From Campylobacter concisus (GTDB lineage Bacteria > Campylobacterota > Campylobacteria > Campylobacterales > Campylobacteraceae): a stretch of 64,000 nt of DNA. The notes beneath the pieces were generated by a model. It did not search any database and had not been told where the DNA came from. It saw only the letters and a list, made by a program, of their open reading frames with translations. The stretch's first letter is position 1; each line of letters starts with the position of its first letter. This document shows positions 16,733-28,564 of the stretch, in pieces. The stretch covers positions 124,001 through 188,000 of the forward strand of contig NZ_PIRZ01000003.1 of assembly GCF_003048575.1 (NCBI RefSeq), in the 5' to 3' direction. Both the position numbers and the translations under genes were made by a program.

Positions 16733-18824
16733 AAATTTGTTTTTTAAAAATTACTCTTTATACCTTATGATATTTGTCGCAGTCATCTTTGGCATGGTTT
16801 GCAGGCTTTACTGGGTCTTTTGGGCGAGCGAGTATCCGGTATTTTTCTGGAACAACGAGCTGATGATCAGCACAAACGACGGCTATGCATTTGCCGAGGG
16901 CGCAAGGGATATGCTGGCTGGCTTTCACCAAGAAAATGACCTTAGCTACTACGGCTATCCGCTTTCCACACTTACTTACTGGATCGTGAAATTTCTGGGC
17001 GTCAAGCTTGAGACGGCGATGATTTATATGAGTGTATTTTTCTCATCGCTTGTGACTGTGCCAGTTATCCTGATTGCAAATGAGTATAAACTCAAATTTG
17101 CTGGCTTCATCGCCGCACTTCTTGCTGTCATAGCAAACAGCTACTACAATCGCACAATGGCAGGATATTACGACACTGACATGCTCATCATCACACTTAG
17201 CGTCTTTGTCGTCTGGGGGCTTGTTAGAGTGCTTGAAAAAAAGGACGCAAAGAGCCTAATAATCGCACCCTTAAGCGCACTTATTTATATGTGGTGGTAT
17301 TCAAGTGCTTTTTCGCTTATTAGTATTTTAATTGCGTTATTTTTAGTTTACACACTTATTTTTGATAGGAAAAATCCTCTTTTTTATCTTGAAATTTCGC
17401 TGCTTTTACTTGCCATTTCAAATCTTGATCTAATACTTAAATTTGCTATAATATTTGTATTTTATGCACTCTGTCTTTTTAAAAAAGAGATAATAAATTT
17501 AAAATTTGCTCTTGGTGTTTTAACTATTGTTTTTGCTGTTTTTGCGATTCGTGGCGGGCTAAATCCGATAATCTTTCAGCTTAAATTTTACGTCTTTAGA
17601 GATGCGCCTGAAGTTGGCGGCATGAGCTTTCACTTTTTTAATGTCAATCAAACCATCCAAGAGTCAAGCATCGTTGATTTTACGCTATTTTGCGAGAGGA
17701 TCAGCGCAAATGTCATCACATTTTTGATCTCGCTTGCTGGCGTTGCTCTTTTTTGCTTTAAATACCGCTCATTTGCTGTTTCACTTGGCATGCTGGCACT
17801 TGGCTTTTTGGCATTTAAAAGCGGTCTTAGATTTACCATTTATGCTGTGCCTATCATGGCACTTGGCTTTGGCTATTTAGTGGAGTTTATACTTTCAAAT
17901 TTAAAGTTAAAAGGAGCGGTGCTAAATCTTGCGAGAGCTTTTATAACCGTGCTTGCTCTTACTCCAGCGCTCATTCATATTTATGGTTACAAAGCTGAGC
18001 CGGTTTTTGTGCACAAAGAGGTTGAAATTTTAAACAAGCTAAAAGGCATCGCAGGACGCGAGGACTACGTGGTTGCATGGTGGGACTATGGATATCCGAT
18101 TAGATATTACAGCGATGTTAAGACGCTCATTGACGGCGGAAAGCACCTTGGACGTGAAAATTTTGCCGTGAGTTTTGCGCTTGGAAGCGATGAAATGAGC
18201 TCGGCAAATATGGCAAGACTTGATGTTGAGTACACAGAGAGAAATTTTAAAGAGCGATTTAATGGCAATTTGGCTCAAATTTTAAAAGAGAGAAATGCAA
18301 GCATTGATCAGTTTTTTAGCGATATAAAAGAGGCAAATTTTAGCCTGCCAGCAAAGACTAGGGATATTTACTACTACTTGCCAGATAGGATGCTTGGTAT
18401 TTTTCCGACCATTTTGCAGTTTAGCAAGATCGATTTAAAAAGTGGTAAAAATTTAAACAACGGCCTTTTTATCGTCACAAGAGCGATCTCACAAAATGAA
18501 CAAGGCATCAGGCTAAGCGGTGGATTTACACTATCAAGTGATGTTATAAATTTGATCTATGAAAACAACGTCTTGCCGCTAAGATCTTTCATAGAGACCG
18601 ACTACGACGAGTCTGGCAAGCTAAATGTCAAAGAGTATAAAAATAACGAACTCTCAAACATTTCTGTCATTTTTATGAGAGACTATGGCAGGTTTATCAT
18701 CCTTGATGAGAGCATTTTAAATAGCGCCTACATCCAACTTTTCGTGCTAGAAAGATATGATCCAAAAGTTTTTGAGCCAGTTATACTTGACGGGGCGACA
18801 AAAGTTTATAGGCTAAAGAGGTAG
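16725..18824 (+). CDS. pglB: Canonical N-oligosaccharyltransferase PglB (second copy)
   Basis: An STT3-family membrane protein of 699 residues that keeps all marks of C. jejuni PglB: Asp52 in STNDGYAFAEGARD, catalytic Glu313 in NQTIQE, Arg325 twelve residues later (the residue that reads D/E at -2 of the sequon), WWDYG at 452-456 and TLIDGGKHLG at 467-476, with an MLGIFPTI segment matching the MI motif. It should transfer the heptasaccharide-type glycan to D/E-x-N-x-S/T sites of periplasmic proteins. It sits in the expected place between pglJ and pglA. pglB1 at 8178 is a distant paralogue. Confidence 0.93.
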   Translation: MNRNLFFKNYSLYLMIFVAVIFGMVCRLYWVFWASEYPVFFWNNELMISTNDGYAFAEGARDMLAGFHQENDLSYYGYPLSTLTYWIVKFLGVKLETAMIYMSVFFSSLVTVPVILIANEYKLKFAGFIAALLAVIANSYYNRTMAGYYDTDMLIITLSVFVVWGLVRVLEKKDAKSLIIAPLSALIYMWWYSSAFSLISILIALFLVYTLIFDRKNPLFYLEISLLLLAISNLDLILKFAIIFVFYALCLFKKEIINLKFALGVLTIVFAVFAIRGGLNPIIFQLKFYVFRDAPEVGGMSFHFFNVNQTIQESSIVDFTLFCERISANVITFLISLAGVALFCFKYRSFAVSLGMLALGFLAFKSGLRFTIYAVPIMALGFGYLVEFILSNLKLKGAVLNLARAFITVLALTPALIHIYGYKAEPVFVHKEVEILNKLKGIAGREDYVVAWWDYGYPIRYYSDVKTLIDGGKHLGRENFAVSFALGSDEMSSANMARLDVEYTERNFKERFNGNLAQILKERNASIDQFFSDIKEANFSLPAKTRDIYYYLPDRMLGIFPTILQFSKIDLKSGKNLNNGLFIVTRAISQNEQGIRLSGGFTLSSDVINLIYENNVLPLRSFIETDYDESGKLNVKEYKNNELSNISVIFMRDYGRFIILDESILNSAYIQLFVLERYDPKVFEPVILDGATKVYRLKR

Positions 18825-18826
18825 AG

Positions 18827-19942
18827 ATGGCAAGGATAGGGTTTTTAAGCCACGCTGATATGAGCATACACTTTTTTAGACGGCCCATTATGCAGGCTTT
18901 AAAAGATATGGGGCATGAGGTTTTTGCTATCGCTCCAAGAGGAAATTTTACTGGCGAGCTTGCTAAAAGCTTTAATGCCGTTACCTACGAGCTTGATAAG
19001 GCGAGCCTAAATCCGCTAACCGTGATAAATAACTCAAAAAAACTATCTCAAATTTTAGGTGAGCTAAATTTAGACCTGCTGCAAACTGGCGCTCACAAGT
19101 CAAATGTCTTTGGCACGTTTGCCGCTAAAAATGCTGGCATAAAGCACGTTATAAATTTGGTTGAAGGGCTTGGCAGCTTTTATATCGATGATGATATTAA
19201 AACAAAGGCCGTGCGTTTTGTCATGGAGAGCCTTTATAAGCTCTCTTTTGCAAAAGCTGATGCTTGTATCTTCGTAAATGACGCAGATCCAGACTATCTG
19301 ATCTCTAGAAATTTGATAGATAAAAGCAAAGTGTACCGCATAAAAAGTGTCGGTGTGGATACTGCTAAATTTGACCCAGCCATCACGCAGGCGGCTGACC
19401 TTGGCGAAAAAAAGGTCATTTTAATGATCGCAAGGGCTATGTGGCACAAGGGCGTTCGTGAATTTTACGAGGCAGCTGAAATTTTAAACGGCTATAAAAA
19501 CTGCGAATTTGTCTTTGTTGGCGAGGGCTTTAGTGGCAATAAATCAACCGCGGACGAGGCCTTTTTAAAAGGTAGCAAAGTGCGCTATTTGGGAGCAAGA
19601 AACGACATACCGCAGCTTTTAAAGGCCTCTTATTTACTGGCACTTCCTAGCTATAAAGAGGGCTTTCCAAGAACGGTTTTAGAGGCGATGAGTATGGCAA
19701 AAGCAGTCGTCGTAAGTGATGTTACAGGCTGTAATGAAGCTGTAAAAGAGGGCTACAACGGACTTTTATGCAGAGTAAAAGACGCAAACGATCTTGCTAG
19801 TAAGATAAAAATTTTGCTTGATGACGAAGCGCTTTGCGCTAAGCTTGGGCAAAATGGCAGGAGCTGGGCGGTGAGCGAGTTTGACGAGAAGCAAATCGCA
19901 AAAAGATATATAGAAATTTATAGGAAATTTATAGATGTATAG
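18827..19942 (+). CDS. pglA: alpha-1,3-N-acetylgalactosaminyltransferase PglA
   Basis: A GT4 enzyme of 371 residues. The N terminus [19 protein letters not shown], the [15 protein letters not shown] and [12 protein letters not shown] segments, [17 protein letters not shown] and the donor-site [16 protein letters not shown] all follow C. jejuni PglA. It adds the first GalNAc to undecaprenyl-PP-diNAcBac on the cytoplasmic membrane face. It lies 2 bases after pglB and overlaps pglC by 8 bases. Confidence 0.92.
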   Translation: MARIGFLSHADMSIHFFRRPIMQALKDMGHEVFAIAPRGNFTGELAKSFNAVTYELDKASLNPLTVINNSKKLSQILGELNLDLLQTGAHKSNVFGTFAAKNAGIKHVINLVEGLGSFYIDDDIKTKAVRFVMESLYKLSFAKADACIFVNDADPDYLISRNLIDKSKVYRIKSVGVDTAKFDPAITQAADLGEKKVILMIARAMWHKGVREFYEAAEILNGYKNCEFVFVGEGFSGNKSTADEAFLKGSKVRYLGARNDIPQLLKASYLLALPSYKEGFPRTVLEAMSMAKAVVVSDVTGCNEAVKEGYNGLLCRVKDANDLASKIKILLDDEALCAKLGQNGRSWAVSEFDEKQIAKRYIEIYRKFIDV

Positions 19943-20540
19943 AAATTTTTTAAAAAGAGTGATTGATATCTTTGGTGCTTTGTTTTTGCTCATTTTAACA
20001 TCACCTATCATCATAGCAACGGCGATCTTTATCTATTTTAAGGTAAGCCGCGATGTTATTTTTACGCAGGCAAGACCAGGGCTAAATGAGAAAATTTTTA
20101 AAATTTATAAATTTAAGACGATGAGTGACGAGCGTGACGCAAATGGCGAGCTCTTGCCAGATGAGCAGCGACTTGGTAAATTTGGCAAACTGATCCGCTC
20201 GCTCAGCCTTGATGAACTACCACAGCTATTTAACGTAATAAAGGGCGACATGAGCTTTATTGGACCAAGGCCGCTTTTGGTTGAGTATCTACCCATCTAT
20301 AACGAAACGCAAAAGCACCGCCACGACGTACGCCCAGGTATCACGGGCCTAGCGCAGGTAAATGGTAGAAACGCCATAAGCTGGGAGAAAAAATTTGAAT
20401 ACGACGTCTATTACGCTAAAAATTTAAGCTTTATGCTTGACGTAAAGATTGCCTTACAGACAATAGAAAAGGTGCTAAAGCGAAGTGGTGTTAGCAAAGA
20501 GGGGCAGGCGACGACGGAGAAATTTAATGGCAAAAACTAA
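19935..20540 (+). CDS. pglC: Undecaprenyl phosphate diNAcBac-1-phosphate transferase PglC
   Basis: A small monotopic phosphoglycosyl transferase of 201 residues, the usual PglC size. A re-entrant hydrophobic helix spans about residues 9-36 and includes the Ser23-Pro24 break. The catalytic dyad is Asp93-Glu94 in [10 protein letters not shown], at the same numbers as in C. jejuni. GPRPLL and [13 protein letters not shown] are family motifs. It loads phospho-diNAcBac onto undecaprenyl phosphate and so commits the pathway. The charged C-terminal tail overlaps the pglD start by 14 bases. Confidence 0.94.
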   Translation: MYRNFLKRVIDIFGALFLLILTSPIIIATAIFIYFKVSRDVIFTQARPGLNEKIFKIYKFKTMSDERDANGELLPDEQRLGKFGKLIRSLSLDELPQLFNVIKGDMSFIGPRPLLVEYLPIYNETQKHRHDVRPGITGLAQVNGRNAISWEKKFEYDVYYAKNLSFMLDVKIALQTIEKVLKRSGVSKEGQATTEKFNGKN

Positions 20541-21117
20541 GAAAATTTACATCTACGGAGCGAGCGGCCACGGCCTTGTGGTCGCTGACATCGCTAGAAA
20601 CAATGGCTATGATGAGATAGTTTTTTTAGATGATGCGAGTGAGCGTAAATTTAGCCCAGAGCTTAAAAAAGCAGACATCATAATAGCAATCGGTGAAAAC
20701 AAAACTAGAGAGATGATAAGTAAAAGAGTCGAGGCTGCTGGCTTTGAGATAGTAAATTTGATCCATAAAAGCGCGGTTGTGAGTGAAAGTGCCGTGCTAG
20801 AAAAGGGCGTGGTCGTCATGCCAAATGCTGTGATAAACGCAAAAGCCCATATAAAAGAGGGCGCTATCATAAACTCTGGCGTAGTGATAGAGCATGAGTG
20901 CGTGATAGGCAAATTTGCTCACATCAGCCCAAATGCAGCTCTTGCTGGAAATGTGAGCGTGGGCAAATTTACGCATGTTGGCATTGGCTCAAGTGTAATT
21001 CAAGGCATAAGCATCGGCAACAACTGCATCATAGGTGCTGGAAGCGTGGTGGTAAGAGATATAAAAGATGGCATAAAGGCGTATGGCGTGCCTGCATGCG
21101 AGCGCGCTAAGATATAA
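20527..21117 (+). CDS. pglD: UDP-4-amino sugar N-acetyltransferase PglD
   Basis: A left-handed beta-helix acetyltransferase of 196 residues. The N-terminal [17 protein letters not shown] binds the UDP-sugar; hexapeptide repeats run from about residue 90 (for example [19 protein letters not shown] with the catalytic His) to IGAGSVV near the end. It acetylates the C4 amine to form UDP-diNAcBac. I chose the ATG at 20527 because it begins the conserved domain; an upstream in-frame ATG at 20485 would add a poly-Arg stretch from the pglC frame. Confidence 0.92.
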   Translation: MAKTKKIYIYGASGHGLVVADIARNNGYDEIVFLDDASERKFSPELKKADIIIAIGENKTREMISKRVEAAGFEIVNLIHKSAVVSESAVLEKGVVVMPNAVINAKAHIKEGAIINSGVVIEHECVIGKFAHISPNAALAGNVSVGKFTHVGIGSSVIQGISIGNNCIIGAGSVVVRDIKDGIKAYGVPACERAKI

Positions 21118-21134
21118 AATTTAAAAATAAGTGC

Positions 21135-21140
21135 TAAAAT
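21135..21140 (+). promoter_or_regulatory. Putative -10 box for pglE-pglF
   Basis: TAAAAT in the context GTGCTAAAATCGC, in the 50-base gap after pglD, about 27 bases before the likely pglE start. It resembles the other TAAAAT boxes of this window. It suggests pglE-pglF can be transcribed apart from the upstream operon. Confidence 0.4.
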
Positions 21141-21146
21141 CGCTAA

Positions 21147-22259
<1,113 letters not shown>

Positions 22260-24044
22260 ATGTTTCATGCAACAAAGTTAAAAAGGCTTATATTTTTCCT
22301 TACTGGTGATGTTTTTATATTTGCGTTTTCGATATATGCGGCTTATCTTTTGAGATTTAACGCAAACATCCCAGATATCTACGTCCAGGGCCTTTTTGTA
22401 ACGGCTGGATTTTTGATTATTTTTAAGCTATTTTTTATGTGGATGTTTAAAATTTACAAGGTGCCGTGGAGATTTTTTGGATTAAATGAGGCTAGAAAAA
22501 TTTTCTTAGCTCACATTTGCTCAGCGGTTTTGTTTACGATCATATTTTTCATAATACAAGACTTCTTTAATCCATACCCAAGAAGCGTTATTTTCATCGA
22601 TCTTCTAATTTCATGCCTACTTATTGGACTTTTGAGAATTTCAAAGCGTATGGTGCTTGACTTTTCAAATAGACCTCGCAAAGGTGAGCCTTGTATCGTT
22701 ATAGGTGCGACATCAAAAGCGCTTCACGTTTTGCGTGGCTTAAAGCAAGGGTATCTTGATTATTACGCAGTTGGCGTGGTAGATGGTAGGAGTGATCTTG
22801 TGGGCACTTATTGTGATGGATTTTTGGTGCAAGATAAAAAAGAGATACCAAATTTGATAAAAGACTACGAGGTAAAGACCGCTATCATTGCGCTTGCACT
22901 AGATCAAGACGAGCTTCAGGCCTTAGTTGATGAGCTAACGGGGTACGGCATAAGAGATATGAAACTATTTTCACTTATTGAGAATGAGCCGATCAAGGAT
23001 ATCTCTATCGAAGATTTGCTCGCTAGAAAGCCAAAAGACCTAAATCCTGAAGCTATCTCAAATTTTTTAAAAGACAAAAAAGTGCTTGTTACTGGAGCCG
23101 GTGGCAGTATTGGAAGTGAAATTTGTAAGCAGTGCTTAAAATTTGGAGTAAGTGAGCTTGTAATGGTTGAGCACAGTGAGTTTAACCTTTATAAAATAGG
23201 CGAAGATACAAAAGATAAAAGGACTATCAGTAAGCTTGTAAACATCACAAATTTAAAGGACTTTGAAGAAGTTTTTGCTGACTTTAAACCTGAGATTGTT
23301 ATCCACGCAGCAGCATATAAACACGTGCCACTTTGTGAGCTAAACCCTCGCTCGGCTGTCGAAAACAATATCCTTGGCACAAAAAATGCTGTCGATCTTT
23401 CAAAAAAATATGGCGTTAAAAAATTTGTCATGATCTCATCAGACAAGGCCGTACGCCCAACAAATATAATGGGCACAACTAAGCGTGTTTGTGAGCTTTA
23501 TGCTTTAAATTCAAATGAAGCAGGTGTCTGTGAGATAGTTTGCGTTCGCTTTGGAAATGTCCTTGGCTCAAGCGGTTCTGTCATACCAAAATTTAAAGCA
23601 CAAATTGCCGCAAATAAGCCACTAAGTGTTACTCACCCAGAGATTACAAGATATTTTATGCTCACATCTGAAGCGTGTCAGCTGGTACTTCAAGCTGCCT
23701 CTATTGCAGAAGGTGGTGAGCTTTTTGTGCTTGATATGGGCGAGCCAATCAAGATTGTCGATCTGGCTAAAAAGATGCTGCTTCTTTCAAATAAAGAGCA
23801 TTTAGGTATCGAATTTGTAGGACTTAGGACGGGCGAGAAGCTTTATGAGGAGCTACTTATTAACAAAGACGATGTTCAAACCAAGTATGAGTCGATCTTT
23901 GTGACGCATTCACAGCCATATGATTTAGTGCTTTTAAATTCGCAGATCAATGAGCTTTTGGAACTAGAAGATGATAGTGAGATCGCATCTGCGCTTAAAA
24001 AGATCGTTCCTGAGTTCAATCACGCATTAAATTTAAAAGGCTAA
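22260..24044 (+). CDS. pglF: UDP-GlcNAc 4,6-dehydratase PglF
   Basis: A membrane-anchored dehydratase of 594 residues. Four hydrophobic helices fill about residues 10-120, a CoA-binding-like Rossmann region follows ([12 protein letters not shown]), and the catalytic SDR domain begins at [13 protein letters not shown] near residue 275. Its active site reads [18 protein letters not shown], where Asp-Lys replaces the usual SDR Tyr, as in FlaA1/PglF/CapD enzymes. It performs the first committed step to UDP-diNAcBac. It closes the pgl locus; hisH follows after 16 bases. Confidence 0.93.
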   Translation: MFHATKLKRLIFFLTGDVFIFAFSIYAAYLLRFNANIPDIYVQGLFVTAGFLIIFKLFFMWMFKIYKVPWRFFGLNEARKIFLAHICSAVLFTIIFFIIQDFFNPYPRSVIFIDLLISCLLIGLLRISKRMVLDFSNRPRKGEPCIVIGATSKALHVLRGLKQGYLDYYAVGVVDGRSDLVGTYCDGFLVQDKKEIPNLIKDYEVKTAIIALALDQDELQALVDELTGYGIRDMKLFSLIENEPIKDISIEDLLARKPKDLNPEAISNFLKDKKVLVTGAGGSIGSEICKQCLKFGVSELVMVEHSEFNLYKIGEDTKDKRTISKLVNITNLKDFEEVFADFKPEIVIHAAAYKHVPLCELNPRSAVENNILGTKNAVDLSKKYGVKKFVMISSDKAVRPTNIMGTTKRVCELYALNSNEAGVCEIVCVRFGNVLGSSGSVIPKFKAQIAANKPLSVTHPEITRYFMLTSEACQLVLQAASIAEGGELFVLDMGEPIKIVDLAKKMLLLSNKEHLGIEFVGLRTGEKLYEELLINKDDVQTKYESIFVTHSQPYDLVLLNSQINELLELEDDSEIASALKKIVPEFNHALNLKG

Positions 24045-24060
24045 TTAGAGGCAAAGAACA

Positions 24061-24672
24061 ATGATAGCGATAATTGACTATGGAGCTGGAAACATCAAAA
24101 GCGTGATAAATGCTTTTGATTTTCTTGACAAAAAATGTGCCTTAGTGAGTAAGCCTGAAAATTTAAAGGAGTATTCGCACATTGTTTTGCCAGGCGTTGG
24201 AGCTTTTGGTGAGGCGATGACAAAGCTAAAAAATAACGGCATGGACGAAGCCGTAAAAGAAGCTGTAAAAAGCGGCAAAGCTTTTATTGGTATTTGCCTT
24301 GGTATGCAGCTTTTATTTGAGCGAAGCTTCGAGTTTGGCGAGCATAAGGGACTTTCTCTTTTGCCCGGCGAGGTCGTAAAATTTAATGAAACTAATTTCG
24401 ATAAGCCATTAAAAATACCTCACATTGGCTGGAACGCTTTGGAATTTAAGCAAAATAGTCCATTAAATTTAGGACTAAAAAAGCTTGAGTATTTATATTT
24501 TGTACACAGCTATCACGTGGTTTGTGATGATAAATTTGCACTGGCAAAGACGACTTATGGATATGAATTTACAAGTGCGGTTTGGCATGAAAATATCTTT
24601 GGCTTTCAGCCTCATCCAGAAAAAAGTCATGAAGCTGGACTTAAAATTTTAGAGAATTTTGCGAGGTTGTGA
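24061..24672 (+). CDS. hisH: Imidazole glycerol phosphate synthase glutaminase subunit HisH
   Basis: A class I glutamine amidotransferase of 203 residues. [12 protein letters not shown] opens the domain, the nucleophile is Cys79 in [13 protein letters not shown], and the His-Glu pair lies in GFQPHPEKS near the C terminus. It releases ammonia to HisF in histidine synthesis. Its stop overlaps the hisA start (TGATG). Some Campylobacter glycan loci carry HisH paralogues for other amidations, but the pairing with hisA points to histidine synthesis. hisF is not in the window. Confidence 0.9.
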   Translation: MIAIIDYGAGNIKSVINAFDFLDKKCALVSKPENLKEYSHIVLPGVGAFGEAMTKLKNNGMDEAVKEAVKSGKAFIGICLGMQLLFERSFEFGEHKGLSLLPGEVVKFNETNFDKPLKIPHIGWNALEFKQNSPLNLGLKKLEYLYFVHSYHVVCDDKFALAKTTYGYEFTSAVWHENIFGFQPHPEKSHEAGLKILENFARL

Positions 24673-25382
24673 TGGAAATTTTTCCAGCGATTGATTTAAA
24701 AGAGGGGCAAGCAGTTAGACTTAGCAAAGGTCTTATGCAAAGTGCAAAAATTTATAGCAACGAGCCAAGTGAACTTGCTAAGAAATTTGAAGATTATGGC
24801 GCAAAATGGCTTCATGTGGTTGATTTAGACGGTGCATTTGCTGGAGAGACGATAAATTTTAAAACAATTGAAAAAATTACAAAGGCTACAAATTTAAGCG
24901 TCCAAGTAGGTGGTGGCATAAGAGATGAAGAGCGAATAAAACGCTATTTAGACCTTGGAGTTAGCAGAGTGATCCTTGGCTCAGTAGCTCTTAGAGATCC
25001 AGAATTTACAGCAAAAATGGCTGAAATTTATAGAGTTGTAGTCGGCATTGACGCAAAAGATGGCTACGTGGCCGTGCAAGGTTGGGGCGAGATCTCAAAT
25101 ATAAAAGCAGTCGATCTTGCAAGAAAATTTGCAGATGTTGGTGTGGAAGCTGTGATTTGCACCGATATTAACAAGGATGGAATGCTTGGCGGAGTAAATG
25201 TTGAGTTTAGCTTGCAAATAGCTAGAAATAGCAAGCTTGAGACAATAGCAAGTGGTGGCGTGAGTGATATAAATGATATTTTGATGCTAAAAGCCACAAA
25301 TGAGATTAGTGGCGTAATAGTTGGGAAAGCCTACTATGAGGGGTTGCTTGACCTAAAAGAGGCCTTTAAACTACTTAGATAG
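24672..25382 (+). CDS. hisA: Phosphoribosylformimino-AICAR-phosphate isomerase HisA
   Basis: A TIM-barrel isomerase of 236 residues: [19 protein letters not shown] at the start, [10 protein letters not shown] and [15 protein letters not shown] carry the phosphate-binding and catalytic Asp residues (the first Asp in AIDLK, the second in CTDINKDG). It converts ProFAR to PRFAR, the substrate of HisH-HisF. The ATG at 24672 shares a base with the hisH stop; a GTG three bases earlier is also open. Confidence 0.93.
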   Translation: MEIFPAIDLKEGQAVRLSKGLMQSAKIYSNEPSELAKKFEDYGAKWLHVVDLDGAFAGETINFKTIEKITKATNLSVQVGGGIRDEERIKRYLDLGVSRVILGSVALRDPEFTAKMAEIYRVVVGIDAKDGYVAVQGWGEISNIKAVDLARKFADVGVEAVICTDINKDGMLGGVNVEFSLQIARNSKLETIASGGVSDINDILMLKATNEISGVIVGKAYYEGLLDLKEAFKLLR

Positions 25383-25411
25383 CGTTAAAGCTTTTATAAA
25401 TTTAAATTAGC

Positions 25412-25417
25412 TAGAAT
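25412..25417 (+). promoter_or_regulatory. Putative -10 box for the cheY-prmA-ftsH group
   Basis: TAGAAT in GCTAGAATAGGG, 29 bases before the cheY start and behind a TTTATAAATTTAAATTAG stretch. It fits the Campylobacter sigma-70 form and lies in the 63-base gap that separates hisA from cheY. Confidence 0.45.
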
Positions 25418-25445
25418 AGGGCAATTTTTACTAAAAGGATATTAT

Positions 25446-25811
25446 GTGAAGATTTTGGTTGTAGATGACAGTTCAACAATGAGAAGAATCATAAAAAATA
25501 CTTTACAAAGGTTAGGACATCAAGAAATTCTTGAGGCTGAGCATGGTCTTGAGGCTTGGAATATCTTAACTCAAAATGAAGGTATCGAAGTTCTTATCAC
25601 TGACTGGAATATGCCTGAGATGAATGGTCTTGAACTTGTTAAAAAGGTAAGAGCAGAGCAAAAGTATGTTGATATGCCTATCATAATGGTAACAACAGAG
25701 GGCGGAAAGGCCGAAGTTATAACAGCTTTAAAAGCAGGTGTTAATAACTACATCGTTAAACCTTTTACACCACAAGTTTTAAAAGAGAAGCTTGAAGACG
25801 TTCTTGGTTAA
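25446..25811 (+). CDS. cheY: Chemotaxis response regulator CheY
   Basis: A single receiver domain of 121 residues. The acidic pocket is in LVVDDSSTMRRIIK, the phosphorylated residue is Asp53 in LITDWNMPEMNG, the conserved Thr lies in VTTEGG and the Lys in VKPFTP. It carries the signal from CheA (36966) to the flagellar switch, which includes FliG (48877). The start is GTG at 25446, six bases behind AAGGA; an ATG two bases earlier is followed at once by TGA and cannot be the start. prmA begins in its stop codon. Confidence 0.95.
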   Translation: MKILVVDDSSTMRRIIKNTLQRLGHQEILEAEHGLEAWNILTQNEGIEVLITDWNMPEMNGLELVKKVRAEQKYVDMPIIMVTTEGGKAEVITALKAGVNNYIVKPFTPQVLKEKLEDVLG

Positions 25812-26644
25812 TGAAAGATAAATTTTACGAATTAAGCATCAAAACATCAAATTTTTATGATGAAATTTTAGAGTTAGTTTTTTATTTTGGGGTCACCTGT
25901 GTAGAAGAGCTAGATCACGAGATCATCATCAGGGAAGAGTATGATCTAAAAGATATAGCTTGGGGTATCGAAGAGTATGCAAAAGGGCTCTCTAGTGTTC
26001 GTAAAATTTCAAATGATTTAAAAATTTCTCTTAATTTAAAAGAAAATAAAGACTGGCTAGGTGAATATAAAAAGGCAGTTAAGCCTATTTTGGTTGACAA
26101 AATTTATGTTAGACCTAGCTGGGAAGAACCGCTTAAGGATGTAACAAACATCATAATTGACCCAGCTCTAGCTTTTGGTTCAGGGCATCATGAAAGCACA
26201 AATTCTTGCTTGCAGCTTTTACAAAAATATGCAAAAAGTGGCAATACTGCTTTAGATGTGGGCTGCGGAAGTGGAATTTTAAGTATTGCCTTGGCAAAGC
26301 TTGGCTGTAAGGTCGATGCTTGCGATACAGACGAGCAAGCTACGCAAAGTTCACTTAGTAATGCCGAGTTAAATGAGGTTAAATTTAATAAAGTTTGGAC
26401 AGGTTCTATCGCAAATTTAGAGCAAAAATATGACATTGTCGTAGCAAATATCATTGCTGATGTCATTTTTATGCTCTCAAATGACTTAAAAAAATCGCTT
26501 AAAAAAGGCGGCTACTTGGTATTGTCAGGAATTTTAAACAAGTACGAAGATAGGATTAAAGATACATTTAAGGATTTGGAGCTAATTGAGATAAAACAAA
26601 GTAACGATTGGAGTAGCTTTGTTTATAAGGAAATAGATGAATAA
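25811..26644 (+). CDS. prmA: Ribosomal protein L11 methyltransferase PrmA
   Basis: A class I methyltransferase of 277 residues. The N-terminal third is the short substrate domain; FGSGHHESTNSCLQLL and LDVGCGSGILSIALAKLG form the SAM site and VVANIIADVI is the PrmA catalytic-loop motif (a variant of NILA). It methylates L11 in the cytoplasm. It starts in the cheY stop codon (TAATG) and overlaps ftsH by 8 bases. Confidence 0.9.
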   Translation: MKDKFYELSIKTSNFYDEILELVFYFGVTCVEELDHEIIIREEYDLKDIAWGIEEYAKGLSSVRKISNDLKISLNLKENKDWLGEYKKAVKPILVDKIYVRPSWEEPLKDVTNIIIDPALAFGSGHHESTNSCLQLLQKYAKSGNTALDVGCGSGILSIALAKLGCKVDACDTDEQATQSSLSNAELNEVKFNKVWTGSIANLEQKYDIVVANIIADVIFMLSNDLKKSLKKGGYLVLSGILNKYEDRIKDTFKDLELIEIKQSNDWSSFVYKEIDE

Positions 26645-28562
26645 CCAAAATAATAATCAAAACAATGGTAACAATAACGGTTTTTTTAATAAAAATCCTA
26701 TTTTCATTTTTGCCATTTTTGCAATAGTTATAGTTTTAGCTTTTAGAAGCTTTAGTGGAGACGGACTTGGCGGCTCTTTTGGGCTAAATGGTAATGCTCA
26801 GAGTAAAATGGTAGCTTATTCTGAGTTTAAAGATATGTTAAAAAATAAGCAGCTAAATGAGGTTGCTATCTCAGAAACTACCATAAAAGGCATAGGCAGT
26901 GACAAAACTATCTATCTTGCAAAACGCATAAATGATCCAATGCTCATTGGCATACTTGAGCAAAATGGCATAACTTATAGCGTTTATAGCGAAAACAACT
27001 GGTTTGGTGATCTTATATTTTCATGGATCATCCCGGTATTTATATTTTTTGCTATTTGGATGTTTATTGCTAGTCGTATGCAAAAGAATATTGGCGGCGG
27101 CATACTTGGCATAGGAAGTGCAAAAAAACTTATAAATTCTGAAAAACCAAAAGTAAAATTTGATGATGTCGCAGGCGTTGAAGAGGCAAAAGAAGAGGTT
27201 CAAGAGATAGTTGATTATCTAAAAAGTCCTGATAAATACCTAAGACTTGGGGCAAAAATTCCAAAAGGAATTTTGCTAGTTGGCCCTCCAGGCACAGGTA
27301 AAACGCTTCTTGCAAGAGCAGTTGCGGGTGAGGCTAGTGTACCATTTTTCTCTATGTCAGCATCAAGCTTTATAGAGATGTTTGTCGGTGTTGGAGCAAG
27401 TAGAGTTAGAGATCTTTTTGAAAATGCTAAAAAAGAGGCTCCAGCGATCGTTTTTATAGATGAGATCGATGCGATCGGTAAAAGTAGAAATTCTGGTCCA
27501 ATGGGTGGCAACGACGAGAGAGAGCAGACGCTAAATCAGCTTCTTTCTGAGATGGACGGCTTTGATGCGGATAAATCACCAGTCATTGTTATAGCTGCTA
27601 CAAATAGACCTGAAGTTTTAGACGCTGCGCTTTTAAGACCAGGTAGATTTGACAGGCAAGTGCTTGTTGATAAGCCTGATTTTAAAGGACGCTGCGATAT
27701 TTTAAAAGTTCATATGAAAGATGTAAAGATTGGCAAAGATGTAAATATCGAGGATATCGCAAGGCTTACTACTGGTTTAGCAGGCGCTGATCTTGAAAAT
27801 ATCATAAATGAGGCAGCACTTCTTGCAGGACGTAAGTCAAAGACCTTTGTCGAGCAGGCTGATCTTGTAGAGGCTGTCGAGAGATCGATCGCTGGACTTG
27901 AGAAAAAGTCTCGCCGCGTAAATCCAAAAGAAAAAAGAATCGTCACTTATCATGAGTGTGGTCATGCCTTGATAGCTGAGCTAACAAAAGGTGCAAAAAG
28001 GGTAACAAAAGTCTCAGTCGTACCACGTGGTCTTGCGGCACTTGGCTATACTCTAAATACGCCTGAAGAGAATAAATTTATGATGCAAAAGCATGAATTG
28101 ATAGCAGAAGTAGATGTACTTTTGGCTGGTAGAGCAGCTGAAGAGGTGTTTATTAAAGAAATTTCAACTGGAGCTAGCAACGACCTAGAGCGTGCAACTG
28201 ATATCATAAAAGCTATGGTTAGTATGTATGGTATGAGCGATGTTGCCGGTCTTATGGTGCTTGAAAAGCAACGTGCTACGTTTTTAAATGGCGGTCAAAG
28301 CATCAAAGATTACAGTGATAAGATGGCTGAAAAGGTTGATGAGTTTGTAAAAACGCTTCTTCATGAAAGATACACGGCTGTACTTGGTTTGCTTGAAATT
28401 TATAAAGGCGCTATTGAAAATATGGTATCAGCACTTTATGAAGAAGAAACGATCGAAGGAAAAAGAGTTAGAGAGATCATTAAAAACTATGAGATCGAAA
28501 ATAGTCTAGAGAGCAGACTCGTAGAGATAGAAGAAGACGAAAAGAGCAAAAAAGAGGAATAA
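26637..28562 (+). CDS. ftsH: ATP-dependent zinc metalloprotease FtsH
   Basis: A membrane AAA+ protease of 641 residues. After an unusual Asn/Gln-rich N-terminal tail of about 20 residues come helix 1 (about 22-40), a short periplasmic domain and helix 2 (about 128-147). Walker A is GPPGTGKT at 216-223, Walker [11 protein letters not shown], the pore FVG motif lies in [12 protein letters not shown] is [18 protein letters not shown], and the zinc site is HECGH at 439-443, where most FtsH proteins have HEAGH. It degrades membrane and regulatory proteins. The order cheY-prmA-ftsH is conserved in Campylobacter. Confidence 0.95.
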   Translation: MNNQNNNQNNGNNNGFFNKNPIFIFAIFAIVIVLAFRSFSGDGLGGSFGLNGNAQSKMVAYSEFKDMLKNKQLNEVAISETTIKGIGSDKTIYLAKRINDPMLIGILEQNGITYSVYSENNWFGDLIFSWIIPVFIFFAIWMFIASRMQKNIGGGILGIGSAKKLINSEKPKVKFDDVAGVEEAKEEVQEIVDYLKSPDKYLRLGAKIPKGILLVGPPGTGKTLLARAVAGEASVPFFSMSASSFIEMFVGVGASRVRDLFENAKKEAPAIVFIDEIDAIGKSRNSGPMGGNDEREQTLNQLLSEMDGFDADKSPVIVIAATNRPEVLDAALLRPGRFDRQVLVDKPDFKGRCDILKVHMKDVKIGKDVNIEDIARLTTGLAGADLENIINEAALLAGRKSKTFVEQADLVEAVERSIAGLEKKSRRVNPKEKRIVTYHECGHALIAELTKGAKRVTKVSVVPRGLAALGYTLNTPEENKFMMQKHELIAEVDVLLAGRAAEEVFIKEISTGASNDLERATDIIKAMVSMYGMSDVAGLMVLEKQRATFLNGGQSIKDYSDKMAEKVDEFVKTLLHERYTAVLGLLEIYKGAIENMVSALYEEETIEGKRVREIIKNYEIENSLESRLVEIEEDEKSKKEE

Positions 28563-28564
28563 AA

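Noticed and set aside
8178-18824. G-tract phase variation in the glycan genes
   Set aside because: I saw no G or C run of eight or more in this region; only the T9 run in pglB1 is listed as a weak case.
24061-24672. HisH as a surface-sugar amidotransferase belonging to the glycan island
   Set aside because: It is coupled to hisA by a stop-start overlap, which favours histidine synthesis.
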